Shown here: piece after piece, positions 9,061 to 17,998 of the stretch
How the letters are laid out: the number at the start of each line of letters is the position of its first letter
How positions within the stretch are numbered: position 1 is the stretch's first letter
Assembly: GCF_030644225.1 (NCBI RefSeq)
Contig: NZ_CP128650.1
Span: 1,726,001 to 1,790,000 of the forward strand
Source of the DNA: Selenomonas dianae
GTDB taxonomy: Bacteria; Bacillota; Negativicutes; Selenomonadales; Selenomonadaceae
Reading direction: 5' to 3'
Length of the DNA stretch: 64,000 nucleotides
The notes under the pieces: generated by a model
What the model saw: only the letters and a program-made list of their open reading frames with translations
The model's database searches: none
Told to the model about the DNA's origin: nothing
Made by a program: the position numbers and the translations under genes

Positions 9061-9099
9061 AAAAACCTGCGAAGTATGCTTCTCAGCTGCTTCGCAGGC
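9061..9099 (-). terminator. Terminator of flagellar cluster A
   Basis: On the minus strand CCTGCGAAG pairs perfectly with CTTCGCAGG around a 15-base loop and is followed by TTTTTA. It closes the flgB-to-motE-like run 25 bases after the last stop codon. Confidence 0.85.
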
Positions 9100-9123
9100 T
9101 CTTGATCGTTATGGTTCGATTCT

Positions 9124-9738
9124 CTATTGTATCTCTGCAGAACCTTCCCCCGGCTCCGTCCCGGGTGCTCCTGCACTGCGGTCTGCACTCCGCGCTTTTT
9201 TCGCCTTCTGTGACACACCGTTATAGATGAGCTGCGTAATCTCAGCTGCACGTGCCGGGTCAAAGGAAGCCAGAATCTTTGCCGCCTTGCTCTCGTCCAT
9301 CCCCTGCAGGATGGCAGCACAGAGATCGGTATCCAGTGTCTCCATGACTTGTGCCGCATTCTCCGCCTTCATGTCATTGTAGAGATGTACGAGCTTGGTC
9401 ACACGCTTTTTGTCCGCCGCCTCACGCTCCGCCTGCTGCTTTTTGATCTCCTCTTTCGAGATCTTCACCGTCTCAGGAGCTTTCTTCCCGGCTGCCGCAC
9501 TTGGCGCTCCGCTCCCTGCAGGCTGTGCTGCAGTCGATGCCGCAGCAGTTTCCGTATGCTCCTTCCCCGCTGTCGGCGGTACAAAGTATTCACCGACCAC
9601 GGGAAGCTGATGAAGCCCGTATGCATCATTGAGCGCCTGTGTGTCAAAGAGTCGGAGATAGACACCGAGAGCGAATCCGCCAATAACCAAGACGAGAAGC
9701 AGGATCAGTCCGAACAGGATCTTCAATATCTTCCGCAT
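9124..9738 (-). CDS. MotE/YlxF-like flagellar protein
   Basis: The 204-aa protein has an N-terminal membrane anchor (about 5-28), an Ala/Pro-rich linker, a coiled coil (about 92-120) and an MgtE-N-like helical domain (about 118-165; LYNDMKAENAAQVMETLD). This matches MotE-family proteins and occupies the same place as ylxF, after fliJ, in the Bacillus fla/che operon. MotE acts as a stator chaperone for MotC in Alphaproteobacteria; the role here is not known. ATG at 9738 follows GGAAGGG. The tail after residue 170 is low complexity. Confidence 0.75.
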   Translation of the reverse strand: MRKILKILFGLILLLVLVIGGFALGVYLRLFDTQALNDAYGLHQLPVVGEYFVPPTAGKEHTETAAASTAAQPAGSGAPSAAAGKKAPETVKISKEEIKKQQAEREAADKKRVTKLVHLYNDMKAENAAQVMETLDTDLCAAILQGMDESKAAKILASFDPARAAEITQLIYNGVSQKAKKARSADRSAGAPGTEPGEGSAEIQ

Positions 9739-9788
9739 GGGATACCCTTCCCTCTTTCTCTTCCCCTGAAAATACTCGTTTTACGCAC

Positions 9789-10385
9789 TCAACGATAGAT
9801 GTCCAAGACATTGTTCACATAGTTCTGCGTTTCTGCATAGGGAGGAATGCCGCCATACGCCTTGACCGCATTCGGCCCTGCGTTATAGGCGGCAACCGCC
9901 TTCTTGACATCGCCGTCAAAGGTATCCAGCATCTCACGCAGATACTTCGTGCCGCCCTCAACATTGCTCTTCATGTCGTACGGATTCACCCCGAGCCCTG
10001 CGGCGGTCTCCGGCATCAGCTGCATAACTCCGACCGCTCCGGCAGACGATACAGCGCTTTGATCGCCGCCGGACTCCACCTCCGCAACAGCGGAAACGAG
10101 CTTCGGGTCGACGGCGTATTTCGCTGCCGCCGCACGAATCGTGCGCGCAAGCTCCGGATTGGAAACATCTGAACGGGATTTTTCTGCCTGCTGTACCGCA
10201 GTTGCGCCCTGTGCGCTCTGAACCGTGTGCGCCTTCCCCGCTGCCGACACAACGTTCTTGTCCATTTCCTGCTGCAATTTCGCGGCGAATTCCATGCCCG
10301 GCATCTGCTGCGCAGGTAGGGAAAACTGCCCCTCGATCTCCGCAATACGCGCCTGTATCTGCCGAATTGCCGAAAGATCCATCAT
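9789..10385 (-). CDS. Flagellar-cluster lytic transglycosylase
   Basis: The 198-aa protein ends in an SLT goose-type lysozyme fold (about 88-198). It shows the catalytic Glu in AEVESGG, the GAVGVMQLMPETA signature and AAYNAGPNAVKAYGG. Such enzymes open peptidoglycan so that the flagellar rod can pass. There is no signal peptide; the first 80 residues are helical and may guide export through the flagellar apparatus, which is inference. The start ATGATG overlaps the fliJ stop and is preceded by GGAGG. Confidence 0.85.
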   Translation of the reverse strand: MMDLSAIRQIQARIAEIEGQFSLPAQQMPGMEFAAKLQQEMDKNVVSAAGKAHTVQSAQGATAVQQAEKSRSDVSNPELARTIRAAAAKYAVDPKLVSAVAEVESGGDQSAVSSAGAVGVMQLMPETAAGLGVNPYDMKSNVEGGTKYLREMLDTFDGDVKKAVAAYNAGPNAVKAYGGIPPYAETQNYVNNVLDIYR

Positions 10386-10849
10386 ACTGCTTCCTCCAAT
10401 TCCCGATTACGCATGGTCAGCTGCAGTCCGATCTCGTCGAGCATCTTCTGCTCCTCCTGCAAGACCTCAGCCTTGTACTCGGCAAGGCGTTTCTCCTTTA
10501 ATTTCTCGATGCTTTTCAGCGCACGCACCTGTTCCATGAGTACTTTGAGGCGCTTCTGCCGCTCCGCACTCGCCGCAAGGATGACCTGCTGCTGATCCTC
10601 GATCTGCTGACGCTTCCACCCAAAAAAGCGGTTAAAGCTCATGAGCGTCCCGATCTTGATGCGCGTCCCTTCCTTGGACAGATTCTCATAGTCCATCTGC
10701 CCCCGGTGCATCTCCTCAAGCAGGCGGTGCTGATAGGCACGTGCATCCTCCAGCTGACGCACCGCTTTGGCAAAGGCGACCTCCGCCTCCTCCTTCTTCA
10801 TACGCGTCACCTTGAGCAGCGTCTCCAGCTGAAATTTGAATTTCTTCAT
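10382..10849 (-). CDS. fliJ: Flagellar export chaperone FliJ
   Basis: FliJ is a coiled-coil protein that fits into the FliI hexamer and links the ATPase to the FlhA export gate. The 155-aa protein starts MKKFKFQLETLLKVTRMKKE and is an almost continuous antiparallel coiled coil, as expected. It overlaps fliI by 4 bases and the transglycosylase gene by 4. Confidence 0.9.
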   Translation of the reverse strand: MKKFKFQLETLLKVTRMKKEEAEVAFAKAVRQLEDARAYQHRLLEEMHRGQMDYENLSKEGTRIKIGTLMSFNRFFGWKRQQIEDQQQVILAASAERQKRLKVLMEQVRALKSIEKLKEKRLAEYKAEVLQEEQKMLDEIGLQLTMRNRELEEAV

Positions 10850-12243
10850 GACGTTTCCTCAGCGGACGACTCCGGAGATGCCGCGGGGGCGGCAGTCTTG
10901 CCCACAGCCGCGAGCAGTCGCTGCTCCGTCTCCTCGTAGGAGGTCACTTCGTAAATATCCTGACAGAGGAACGTGTTGATCCCGTCAATCCGCTGAATCG
11001 CCGCGTCGATCTTCGGACTTGAGCCCTTGACATATGCGCCGATGTGGATAAGATCCTCCGCCTCTGCATAGACCGCCATCAGCTGACGCATCTCCTGCGC
11101 CGCCTCCAAATGACTTTTGTCCACGACCTCATACATAACGCGGCTGACACTGCCAAGCACGTCAATCGCAGGGAAGTGGTTCTGCGCCGCAATCCGCCGC
11201 GAGAGGACGATGTGACCGTCAAGAATGGAGCGCACGGCATCCGCAATCGGTTCGTTCATATCGTCGCCGTCCACCAGAACGGTATAGATCCCCGTGATCG
11301 AGCCCTTTTCGCTCGTGCCCGCACGCTCCAAAAGGCGCGGGAGCATTGCAAAGACGGACGGCGTATAGCCGCGTGTCGCAGGCGGCTCGCCGATCGTCAG
11401 TCCGACTTCGCGCTGCGCCATTGCAAAACGGGTCACGGAGTCCATCATGAGTACGACCTTGTTCCCCTGATCGCGAAAATACTCCGCAATCGCCGTCCCC
11501 GTCATTGCTCCCTTGATGCGCACGAGTGCGGGCTGATCGGAGGTCGCGACAACCACGACGGAACGTTTCAGTCCCTCCTCGCCGAGATCGCGCTCGATAA
11601 AGTCACGCACCTCACGGCCGCGCTCCCCGACGAGCGTGATGACGCTGATGTCCGCCTCCGTGTTGCGTGCGACCATGGAGAGCAGCGTGGACTTTCCAAC
11701 CCCCGAGCCCGCCATAATGCCGATGCGCTGCCCGTCGCCGAGCGTTATCAGCCCATCGATCGCACGCACACCGACATAGAGATTGTCGTGAATACGCGGA
11801 CGCGTGAGCGGCGGCGGCGGCGGTGCCTGCAAGGGATATTCTTCCTTGGCAAGGATCGGACCCTTGCCGTCGATCGGATTGCCCAACCCGTCGAGCACAC
11901 GTCCGAGGAGTTCAGGACCTACCTTGACGCGCAGACGCCGCCCCGTGGCGATAACCTCACAGCCGGGACCGATGCCCTGCATCTCCCCGACCGGCATGAG
12001 CAGGACACGACCCTCACGAAAGCCCACCACCTCGGCGGGGATCGGCGGCTGTCCCACGAAATGCGAGCTCACATAGCAAAGCTCGCCCACCGTGACCGTC
12101 GGTCCCTGCGACTCAATGACAAGTCCGATGATCTGCGTCACCTTTCCCGTCAGCTTCATCGGGGAGGCGGTGCGCAGGGCATCCTGAAATTTATGGATAT
12201 CTATGGAAAATGGGGGATTCCCCCCCGTTTCACTCATATTCAT
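10846..12243 (-). CDS. fliI: Flagellum-specific ATPase FliI
   Basis: FliI is the F1-like ATPase that energises the flagellar type III export system. With the ATG at 12243 it has 465 aa, with Walker A GSGVGKST (179-186), a Walker B region VVLMMDSVTRFA and the ALVRIKGA/EPPATRGYTPSVFA signatures. That ATG overlaps the fliH stop (ATGA); an in-frame upstream extension lies entirely inside fliH and is not credible. The N-terminal domain that binds FliH is present. Confidence 0.95.
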   Translation of the reverse strand: MNMSETGGNPPFSIDIHKFQDALRTASPMKLTGKVTQIIGLVIESQGPTVTVGELCYVSSHFVGQPPIPAEVVGFREGRVLLMPVGEMQGIGPGCEVIATGRRLRVKVGPELLGRVLDGLGNPIDGKGPILAKEEYPLQAPPPPPLTRPRIHDNLYVGVRAIDGLITLGDGQRIGIMAGSGVGKSTLLSMVARNTEADISVITLVGERGREVRDFIERDLGEEGLKRSVVVVATSDQPALVRIKGAMTGTAIAEYFRDQGNKVVLMMDSVTRFAMAQREVGLTIGEPPATRGYTPSVFAMLPRLLERAGTSEKGSITGIYTVLVDGDDMNEPIADAVRSILDGHIVLSRRIAAQNHFPAIDVLGSVSRVMYEVVDKSHLEAAQEMRQLMAVYAEAEDLIHIGAYVKGSSPKIDAAIQRIDGINTFLCQDIYEVTSYEETEQRLLAAVGKTAAPAASPESSAEETS

Positions 12244-13031
12244 AACATTACTTCCCGCACAGCCTTCTTGAGCTGTTCGATCTGTGTCTGAAGGCGCGCA
12301 TCCACGCTGCCATTGGGAGTTTCCACGAGGCAATCGCCCGGCTTCAGCCCCTCATCGGAGGTAATCGTGAGGTTCGTATCCCCTGCCGTCAAAACGGAGC
12401 GCAACTCATCCCGCGCCATGAGCACAAAGTCATAGCTTGCGGGCGGAACATGGACGAGAATTTCCTTCTGATCCTTGACGCGCAGAATGGCATCGCGTAC
12501 GACGGGCAGAACCATCTGCGGCACATCGATGAAGTGCTGCGGCAGCACGCGCTCGACTGCCGTCATGGCAATCGAAACAATATCCTGCTCGGCATTCACC
12601 ACATAGTCGCGTATGGCATCATGCGCATCACGCAGGGTTTTCTCCGCCTGTGCGTTCGTTTGGCGGATCTGCTCCGCCATCTCCTCACGCACAGCGGCCT
12701 CGCCCTCCGCATGACCTGCAGCAAAGCCCTCCGCATGGCCACGGGCGCGTGCAGCCTCGCATTCCTCTTCGATTTTTGTATGCGCCTCGGCGAGAAGCCG
12801 CTCCCGCTCCTCCTCTGCTTCCCCGCGAAGGACGGCGATGCGGATCTCCGTCTCCTTGACGCGCTCGTCCATCGCCTGCTCACGCTCTGCAATGCGCGCC
12901 AGCAGATTCTGAACAGCCTCCTCGGTGAGCCCTTCCTCCTCGCCTTCCGCACGGGGCGGCGGGGGAGGCGGCGGTGCGTCGATGAGATGCGGATTTTCTT
13001 CCCAGACGGCTGCCTTGATAACCCTAGACAA
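12240..13031 (-). CDS. fliH: Flagellar assembly protein FliH
   Basis: FliH dimers hold FliI and dock it to the C-ring. The 263-aa protein has a proline-rich N-terminus (seven prolines around residue 23), a long charged coiled coil with repeated AEG/HAEG patterns (about 95-115) and a C-terminal V-ATPase-E-like domain. The start is TTG at 13031, eight bases inside the end of fliG, with GGGAG nine bases upstream; no better start exists in frame. Confidence 0.9.
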   Translation of the reverse strand: MSRVIKAAVWEENPHLIDAPPPPPPPRAEGEEEGLTEEAVQNLLARIAEREQAMDERVKETEIRIAVLRGEAEEERERLLAEAHTKIEEECEAARARGHAEGFAAGHAEGEAAVREEMAEQIRQTNAQAEKTLRDAHDAIRDYVVNAEQDIVSIAMTAVERVLPQHFIDVPQMVLPVVRDAILRVKDQKEILVHVPPASYDFVLMARDELRSVLTAGDTNLTITSDEGLKPGDCLVETPNGSVDARLQTQIEQLKKAVREVML

Positions 13032-14043
13032 TCATCTCGTCTCCCTTGCCACGCGAAATCACGATCTCGCCCTTGTCCTCAAGTGAGCGGATAACGCCAA
13101 CAACTTTCTGCTGCGCCTCCTCCACATCGCGAATCTTCACAGGACCCATGAACTCGATTTCCTCACGCAGCATATCGGCCGCACGCGTGGACATATTCTT
13201 GAACACCTTCTCGGCGACCTCCTGCGGCGTTGCCTTGAGCGCGAGGGAGAGATCCTTGGTCTCCACCTGACGCAGGACGAGCTGCAGGGAACGGTCGTCG
13301 ATCTGAACGATGTCCTCGAACACGAACATGAGCTTCTTGATTTCCTCGGCAAGCTCCGGATTGTCGACCTCAAGGGTTTCCACAATCGCCTTTTCTGTTG
13401 TACGATCGACGCGATTGAGCACCTCGACAATCGCCTTGATGCCGCCCGCCGTCGTGAAGTCCTGCGTCACCATGGACGACAGCTTCCTCTCCAGCACGCG
13501 CTCGACCTCGCGGATGAAGTCCGGCGAGGTGCGATCCATCATCGCCACACGCTTCGTCACCTCAACCTGTGACTCCGGCGGCAGTGAACCGAGGACAATC
13601 GCCGCCTGATCCGGTTCGAGATACGCCATAATGAGCGCAATGGTCTGCGGATGCTCGTTCTGAATGAAGTTGAGCAACTGCGCGGGATCGGTTTTCCGCA
13701 GAAAATCGAAGGGGCGTACTTGTAGGCTCGTCGTAAGACGATTGATGATCTCAAGCGCCTTATCGGGTCCAAGCGCCTTCTCAAGGACATTCTGCGCGTA
13801 TTGCAGACCGCCCGAGGAAATGTAATCCTGTGCCATGCACATGGAGTAGAACTCGGCAATGACCTCTGCCTTGAGTGCGGAGGAAACTTGTTTTTGGTTC
13901 GCAATTTCAAGCGTCAGCTGCTCGATTTCATCGTCATCCATATGCTGAAACAGCTTCGCCGAGTACTCAGGACCAATGGCGATGAAGAGGATGGCTGCCT
14001 TCTGCTGATTGCTGAGATCACCGCCGCCATACATATCCGGCAT
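13024..14043 (-). CDS. fliG: Flagellar motor switch protein FliG
   Basis: FliG forms the rotor ring that meets the stator and sets rotation. From the ATG at 14043 (GGAGGAGG upstream) it has 339 aa, with the N-terminal FliF-binding domain, the armadillo middle domain containing EHPQTIA, and the C-terminal charged torque helix with alternating Arg, Asp and Glu residues. The fliF stop codon lies two bases before the start. Confidence 0.96.
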   Translation of the reverse strand: MPDMYGGGDLSNQQKAAILFIAIGPEYSAKLFQHMDDDEIEQLTLEIANQKQVSSALKAEVIAEFYSMCMAQDYISSGGLQYAQNVLEKALGPDKALEIINRLTTSLQVRPFDFLRKTDPAQLLNFIQNEHPQTIALIMAYLEPDQAAIVLGSLPPESQVEVTKRVAMMDRTSPDFIREVERVLERKLSSMVTQDFTTAGGIKAIVEVLNRVDRTTEKAIVETLEVDNPELAEEIKKLMFVFEDIVQIDDRSLQLVLRQVETKDLSLALKATPQEVAEKVFKNMSTRAADMLREEIEFMGPVKIRDVEEAQQKVVGVIRSLEDKGEIVISRGKGDEMIV

Positions 14044-14045
14044 AC

Positions 14046-15626
14046 TTACTCCTCCTCCGAAAGCCACGTCTTAACGAGGAGAGCGACCTCTTCGGGCTTC
14101 GTTTCGATGAGGCCGAGCAGTGCCGCCTTCTGGTTCAGCTGCTGCTGCTCCTCCTCGGAGAGTTCCTCTTCCTCGACCTCGCCTGCTGCAATCGCTGCGG
14201 CACGCTCTTCCGCAAGACGTTCTTCTTCCGCACGCTGCGCCTCCTCGGCAGCCTCGCGTTCGAGCCGCTTCTTACGGCGGTACATGAGAACGCCGCCGAC
14301 GATGAGTGCGATCACGAGAAGTGCAAGACCAACCTGCGTATAGAAGATACGATCCTCGCGATCCTTCTCCGCCTGTTCCTCCGCAGCGCGGCGCTCTGCC
14401 GCCTCGGTGCTGAACGGCAGCGGCTCGACGGAGATCGTATCGCCGCGCTGCGGGTTGATGCCCGCCGCACTGCTCACCGTGCGCAGGATACTCTCCTGCT
14501 GGGGCTGCGTCACATCCTCATTGACAAGAACGGCGACGGTCAGACGACGGATGGATCCCGGAGAGGCGACGACGTGCTGACGCTCCTCATTGATCTCGTA
14601 GTTCTTCGTCGATTCCTGCTTTTCATATTCGGCATTCGCATTCGATTCCTGCGCAATATATCCGGGAACATTGCTCTGCACGCCCGCAGGGCCGCCGGGG
14701 TTCGTCGAGCTGCCGACATAGCTCTCGGAGATGTCCTGCTGACTGCGGATGATGCCCGCATCATCGACAACGGGCGTAAAGGTCTGGCGATCCGTCAGAC
14801 GATCATCGAAGTCCAACTCCACGCTGACGCGTGCAAATGCGCGGCCATCACCGAGCGTCTGGTCGAGCAGGGACTGCACCTTCTTCTCGATGTTGTCCTG
14901 CACCTTGCGCGTCATGTCAAGCTGCGTGAGCGTCTTGACACCGATGGAGTTCTCGTCCTGATCATCCGGATCGTTCATGATCTTCCCGGTATCATCAACA
15001 ATTGTGATATTCTCAGGGGTCAGCCCCTTGACACTGTGCGCCGCAAGGTTGACAATGCCCTTGACTTCTTTCTTTGTCAGCTCTGCATGGGGCTTCAGGC
15101 GCAGCATGATGGATGCCGTTGCCGGCTTCTCCTCTTTCTTATAGAGGCTGTCCTCAGGCAGCACAATGTGAACACGCGCCTTCTCAACCGCCTCAAGCTG
15201 CTCAATGGTGCGCGTCAGTTCTCCCTGAAGTGCCTGCAGATAGTTGACGCGGTTCTGGAACTCCGTTACGCCAAGCTTGCTGTCGTCAAAGATCTCAAAC
15301 CCCTTATTCCCACGCGGGAGTCCCTGTGTGGCGAGGTTCAGCCGCGCCTCATGGACATTCGTCGTTGGGACAAGGATAGTCGTCCCCGATTTATTTTCCT
15401 GCACCTCATAGCTGATGTTCGCTTCACGCAGCTGATTCGCAACCTCGCCGGCATCCTTGGTTTCCATGTCGGTGAACAGCGGCACCATATCGGGCTTTCC
15501 GCCATACCAGAAGCTCACACCAAAGATGAGGACGAGAATCGCGAGTGCCGAACCGAGCATGATGTAGCGCTGACGCTTGTCAAAGCGTTCCCACATGGCA
15601 AGACCGCGCTCTTTCCACTCTCCCAT
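14046..15626 (-). CDS. fliF: Flagellar MS-ring protein FliF
   Basis: FliF builds the inner-membrane ring on which the motor and export gate assemble. The 526-aa protein has two membrane spans (about 25-45 and 430-450), the YscJ-like ring-building motifs between them (VPLFTDME, ANISYEV, RVHIVLPEDSLY) and an acidic C-terminal tail ending in SEEE that binds FliG. ATG at 15626 follows AAGGGAAG. Confidence 0.96.
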   Translation of the reverse strand: MGEWKERGLAMWERFDKRQRYIMLGSALAILVLIFGVSFWYGGKPDMVPLFTDMETKDAGEVANQLREANISYEVQENKSGTTILVPTTNVHEARLNLATQGLPRGNKGFEIFDDSKLGVTEFQNRVNYLQALQGELTRTIEQLEAVEKARVHIVLPEDSLYKKEEKPATASIMLRLKPHAELTKKEVKGIVNLAAHSVKGLTPENITIVDDTGKIMNDPDDQDENSIGVKTLTQLDMTRKVQDNIEKKVQSLLDQTLGDGRAFARVSVELDFDDRLTDRQTFTPVVDDAGIIRSQQDISESYVGSSTNPGGPAGVQSNVPGYIAQESNANAEYEKQESTKNYEINEERQHVVASPGSIRRLTVAVLVNEDVTQPQQESILRTVSSAAGINPQRGDTISVEPLPFSTEAAERRAAEEQAEKDREDRIFYTQVGLALLVIALIVGGVLMYRRKKRLEREAAEEAQRAEEERLAEERAAAIAAGEVEEEELSEEEQQQLNQKAALLGLIETKPEEVALLVKTWLSEEE

Positions 15627-15696
15627 AATCTCTTCCCTTCAAGTCATCACGGTTATGTGACACCGACAGGCGCACACGAAAACGGCAGGTGATTTC

Positions 15697-16005
15697 TTAT
15701 ACCTGCATCCGCATGATTTCCTGATAGGCAGCGACGGCGCGGTTGCGCAGCTGCAGCGTCAGCTGCAGGGCGATCTCCGCCTTCTGCCCTGCCACAACGA
15801 CCTGAGAGACATCCTGCACTTCACCGGCTGCAAGCAGCTTGTTCTGCTCATCCGATGCCAGCTGCAGCTTGTTTACCTCGGAGAGCGCATCCTGCAAATA
15901 TGTGCCAAAGCTCTTGGACGGCTCTTTCGCGACGGTCTCACCCAGATGGCTGGTCGCACGCATCGTCACAGGGGTCATTTGCAGTGCTTGTACTTCCATA
16001 TACAT
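15697..16005 (-). CDS. fliE: Flagellar hook-basal body protein FliE
   Basis: FliE joins the MS ring to the rod. The 102-aa protein has the conserved C-terminal half with VVVAGQKAEIALQLTLQLRN and AYQEIMRMQV. Two starts are possible (16005, with a short gap to AAGGGAG, or 15999); I keep the first. A 70-base gap separates it from fliF. Confidence 0.93.
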   Translation of the reverse strand: MYMEVQALQMTPVTMRATSHLGETVAKEPSKSFGTYLQDALSEVNKLQLASDEQNKLLAAGEVQDVSQVVVAGQKAEIALQLTLQLRNRAVAAYQEIMRMQV

Positions 16006-16032
16006 TGATCTCCCTTAAAATGTGCGCAAAAA

Positions 16033-16488
16033 TCAGTTGCCGCCGCCAATGCGAAGTGCTGCGGTCACCATGGACTTCGCCGCATTGATCGTCGTTGTGT
16101 TCGCTTCATAGGCACGGGATGCCGAGATCATGTCCACCATCTCGGAGACGATGTTGACGTTCGGTCGCTCTACATACCCCTGTGCGTTGGCATCCGGATG
16201 TCCCGGCTCATAGACGAGAGTTCCCTGCGTACGATCCGTCTCAATCGACACCGCACGCACACCATCTCCCGGACGCATACGATCCGAAGCACGCGCAAGG
16301 AAGGACTCAAAGCCGATGCCCGCCCCCTTCTCGCGCGGCTGAAACACAACATAGCGGCGGTGATAGGCACCTCCGCCCTGTGCACGCGTCGTGTTCGCGT
16401 TTGCGATATTATTGGAGATCACGTCCATGCGCAGCCGCTCAGCCGTAAGTCCGGAAGCCGCCGCATCAATTCCCAAAAACATTCCCAT
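16033..16488 (-). CDS. flgC: Flagellar basal-body rod protein FlgC
   Basis: FlgC is a proximal rod subunit. The 151-aa protein has the rod signature near the N-terminus (ERLRMDVISNNIANANT) and the C-terminal VNIVSEMVDMISASRAYEAN helix shared by axial proteins. It lies between flgB and fliE in the standard order. Confidence 0.95.
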   Translation of the reverse strand: MGMFLGIDAAASGLTAERLRMDVISNNIANANTTRAQGGGAYHRRYVVFQPREKGAGIGFESFLARASDRMRPGDGVRAVSIETDRTQGTLVYEPGHPDANAQGYVERPNVNIVSEMVDMISASRAYEANTTTINAAKSMVTAALRIGGGN

Positions 16489-16505
16489 ATCGTGCCCTCC
16501 TGCGA

Positions 16506-16928
16506 TCAGCCGCCCTGACCGCTCGTAATGACACTTTTCAGTCTGCCGATGTGTCCTCCGAGCGCCGTTGCCAGTGCACTGTAATAAAGCTGATTCTTTG
16601 CTACCTCTGCCATCTCAATATCAATATCGACATTGTTCCCGTCCAGGCGCATATTCGTATGTTCATCCTGCTCGATGACACCATGTGCCTTGCCGCGCGG
16701 AGCAATCGGGAGATGCCGGTCGTGCGTCCGCACAACCTTCATCAGCGGCTCACGTGCAAGCCCCAACTCCTGCTTCAGCAAATCCTCAAAGCGTACATGA
16801 CTCCGCTTGAAGTTCGGTGTGTTCACGTTGGCGATGTTATTGCTGAGCACCTCGTGGCGCAGAGAAGCCGCCGCCATTGCGCGGCTGCCAATATCCAGCA
16901 TCGAGGTATTTACCAACTGCTCAAGCAT
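16506..16928 (-). CDS. flgB: Flagellar basal-body rod protein FlgB
   Basis: FlgB is the first rod subunit. The 140-aa protein shows LRHEVLSNNIANVNTPNFKR (about 24-43) and a C-terminal helix. It is the first gene of cluster A. A GGGA sequence lies 11 bases before ATG 16928, a rather long spacing. The upstream 175 bases must hold the operon promoter, but I see no convincing sigma-70 or sigma-28 match there. Confidence 0.93.
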   Translation of the reverse strand: MLEQLVNTSMLDIGSRAMAAASLRHEVLSNNIANVNTPNFKRSHVRFEDLLKQELGLAREPLMKVVRTHDRHLPIAPRGKAHGVIEQDEHTNMRLDGNNVDIDIEMAEVAKNQLYYSALATALGGHIGRLKSVITSGQGG

Positions 16929-17066
16929 GAAATGTCACATCCCTTTCCCGCATTTTAGGAAACATTTATTTTCATAACGTCCCCTTTAATGTGTACAGAG
17001 AAAACTGCACACAAAACAGATATATATTTAGTTCTACGTTTCTAAAAAAAATCCTTTTCATTCTAG

Positions 17067-17086
17067 CACTTTTTCCCCAAAAAGTG
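17067..17086. repeat. Perfect 8+4+8 inverted repeat between the P-loop/Gls24 gene and flgB
   Basis: CACTTTTT-CCCC-AAAAAGTG is a perfect dyad 18 bases after the stop codon of the upstream gene. It could be a terminator stem, although no T-run follows directly, or an operator in the flgB promoter region. Confidence 0.5.
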
Positions 17087-17103
17087 AAGAATCCGTTTTT
17101 CTC

Positions 17104-17979
17104 TCAGCCGGAGGGGGATACAGCCGTCCGAGCGTGTGTGCGTGCTCCCCGCTCAACGTGAATACTCTTGACCAGAATGTCAATTTCGTGTACAACCATG
17201 CCCGTCATACGCTCGATCTCTGTCCGAAGGCGGCGGCGCAGGGTCGCCATGGCCTCGGTGATCGCATGACCGTAGGAAAAGACCACCTCAAAGGAAACCA
17301 TAATGCCAAGATCATCATCCCCGTTGACAAGATGCTTCACATGCGTATGTCCGACGCGGTACACTTCCTCAAGCGCCTCAGCGACAATGTGTACGATGTT
17401 CTTTATGACCGAATCGTCAATGACAAGTTTTCCGTAGTAACTGAACACGGGATGTACAATGGAACGCTCTCCGAGGCGGCGCCGTTTTGCCGAGGAGGTC
17501 TTAAAGAAGCTCTTGATCGGATCGATAAGATACCCGGAGAAATGCGGTTTCAGCTCAATCGTCGGCACGGGAATGATGTGCTCGCCGCGCTTCAAACGAT
17601 GGTACTGTGCCAGTTCCATGTCCTTTTTCGAAGCGATGTCCTCAATGCGGATGATCTTGCTCACAGGTCCGATCCTGAGCGCCTTTGCGATCTTCTGCAC
17701 CATATTCTCCGACGTGCCGAGCAGAAGGATACGCCGAGGAAGGGACTCCGCAATGGCACGACGCACATCGGAGGCGTGTCCCGGTAGGACGAAAATCGCA
17801 CGGCGTACAGCCATAATGCGGTTCTTCTCCTTTTTTGCGGAACTGCCGCCGATCACCTTTCCATCCTTGATCAGAATACCGTCGTCAATGATGGCATCTG
17901 CACCGTTCTGCTGAGCAACCCACAGGGCGCGGTGGCTTTTGCCGGTTCCGCTCGGTCCGACAAGGGCGATCACATCCAT
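17104..17979 (-). CDS. P-loop ATP-binding protein fused to an Asp23/Gls24-like domain
   Basis: The 291-aa protein starts MDVIALVGPSGTGKSH, a Walker A motif at 8-15, and continues as an ATPase-like domain to about 150. A basic linker (SSAKRRRLG) leads to a C-terminal domain (about 200-285) with the Asp23/Gls24 pattern: ALEEVYRVGHTHVKHLV, then VSFEVVFSYG, ending MTGMVVHEIDILVKSIHVE. Gls24 proteins are usually small envelope-stress proteins; a fusion to a P-loop domain is unusual and its function is unknown to me. ATG at 17979 follows AAGGAGG. It lies between the PHP gene and flagellar cluster A. Confidence 0.7.
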   Translation of the reverse strand: MDVIALVGPSGTGKSHRALWVAQQNGADAIIDDGILIKDGKVIGGSSAKKEKNRIMAVRRAIFVLPGHASDVRRAIAESLPRRILLLGTSENMVQKIAKALRIGPVSKIIRIEDIASKKDMELAQYHRLKRGEHIIPVPTIELKPHFSGYLIDPIKSFFKTSSAKRRRLGERSIVHPVFSYYGKLVIDDSVIKNIVHIVAEALEEVYRVGHTHVKHLVNGDDDLGIMVSFEVVFSYGHAITEAMATLRRRLRTEIERMTGMVVHEIDILVKSIHVERGARTHARTAVSPSG

Positions 17980-17998
17980 CGTCTTCCTCCTTTTCCTG

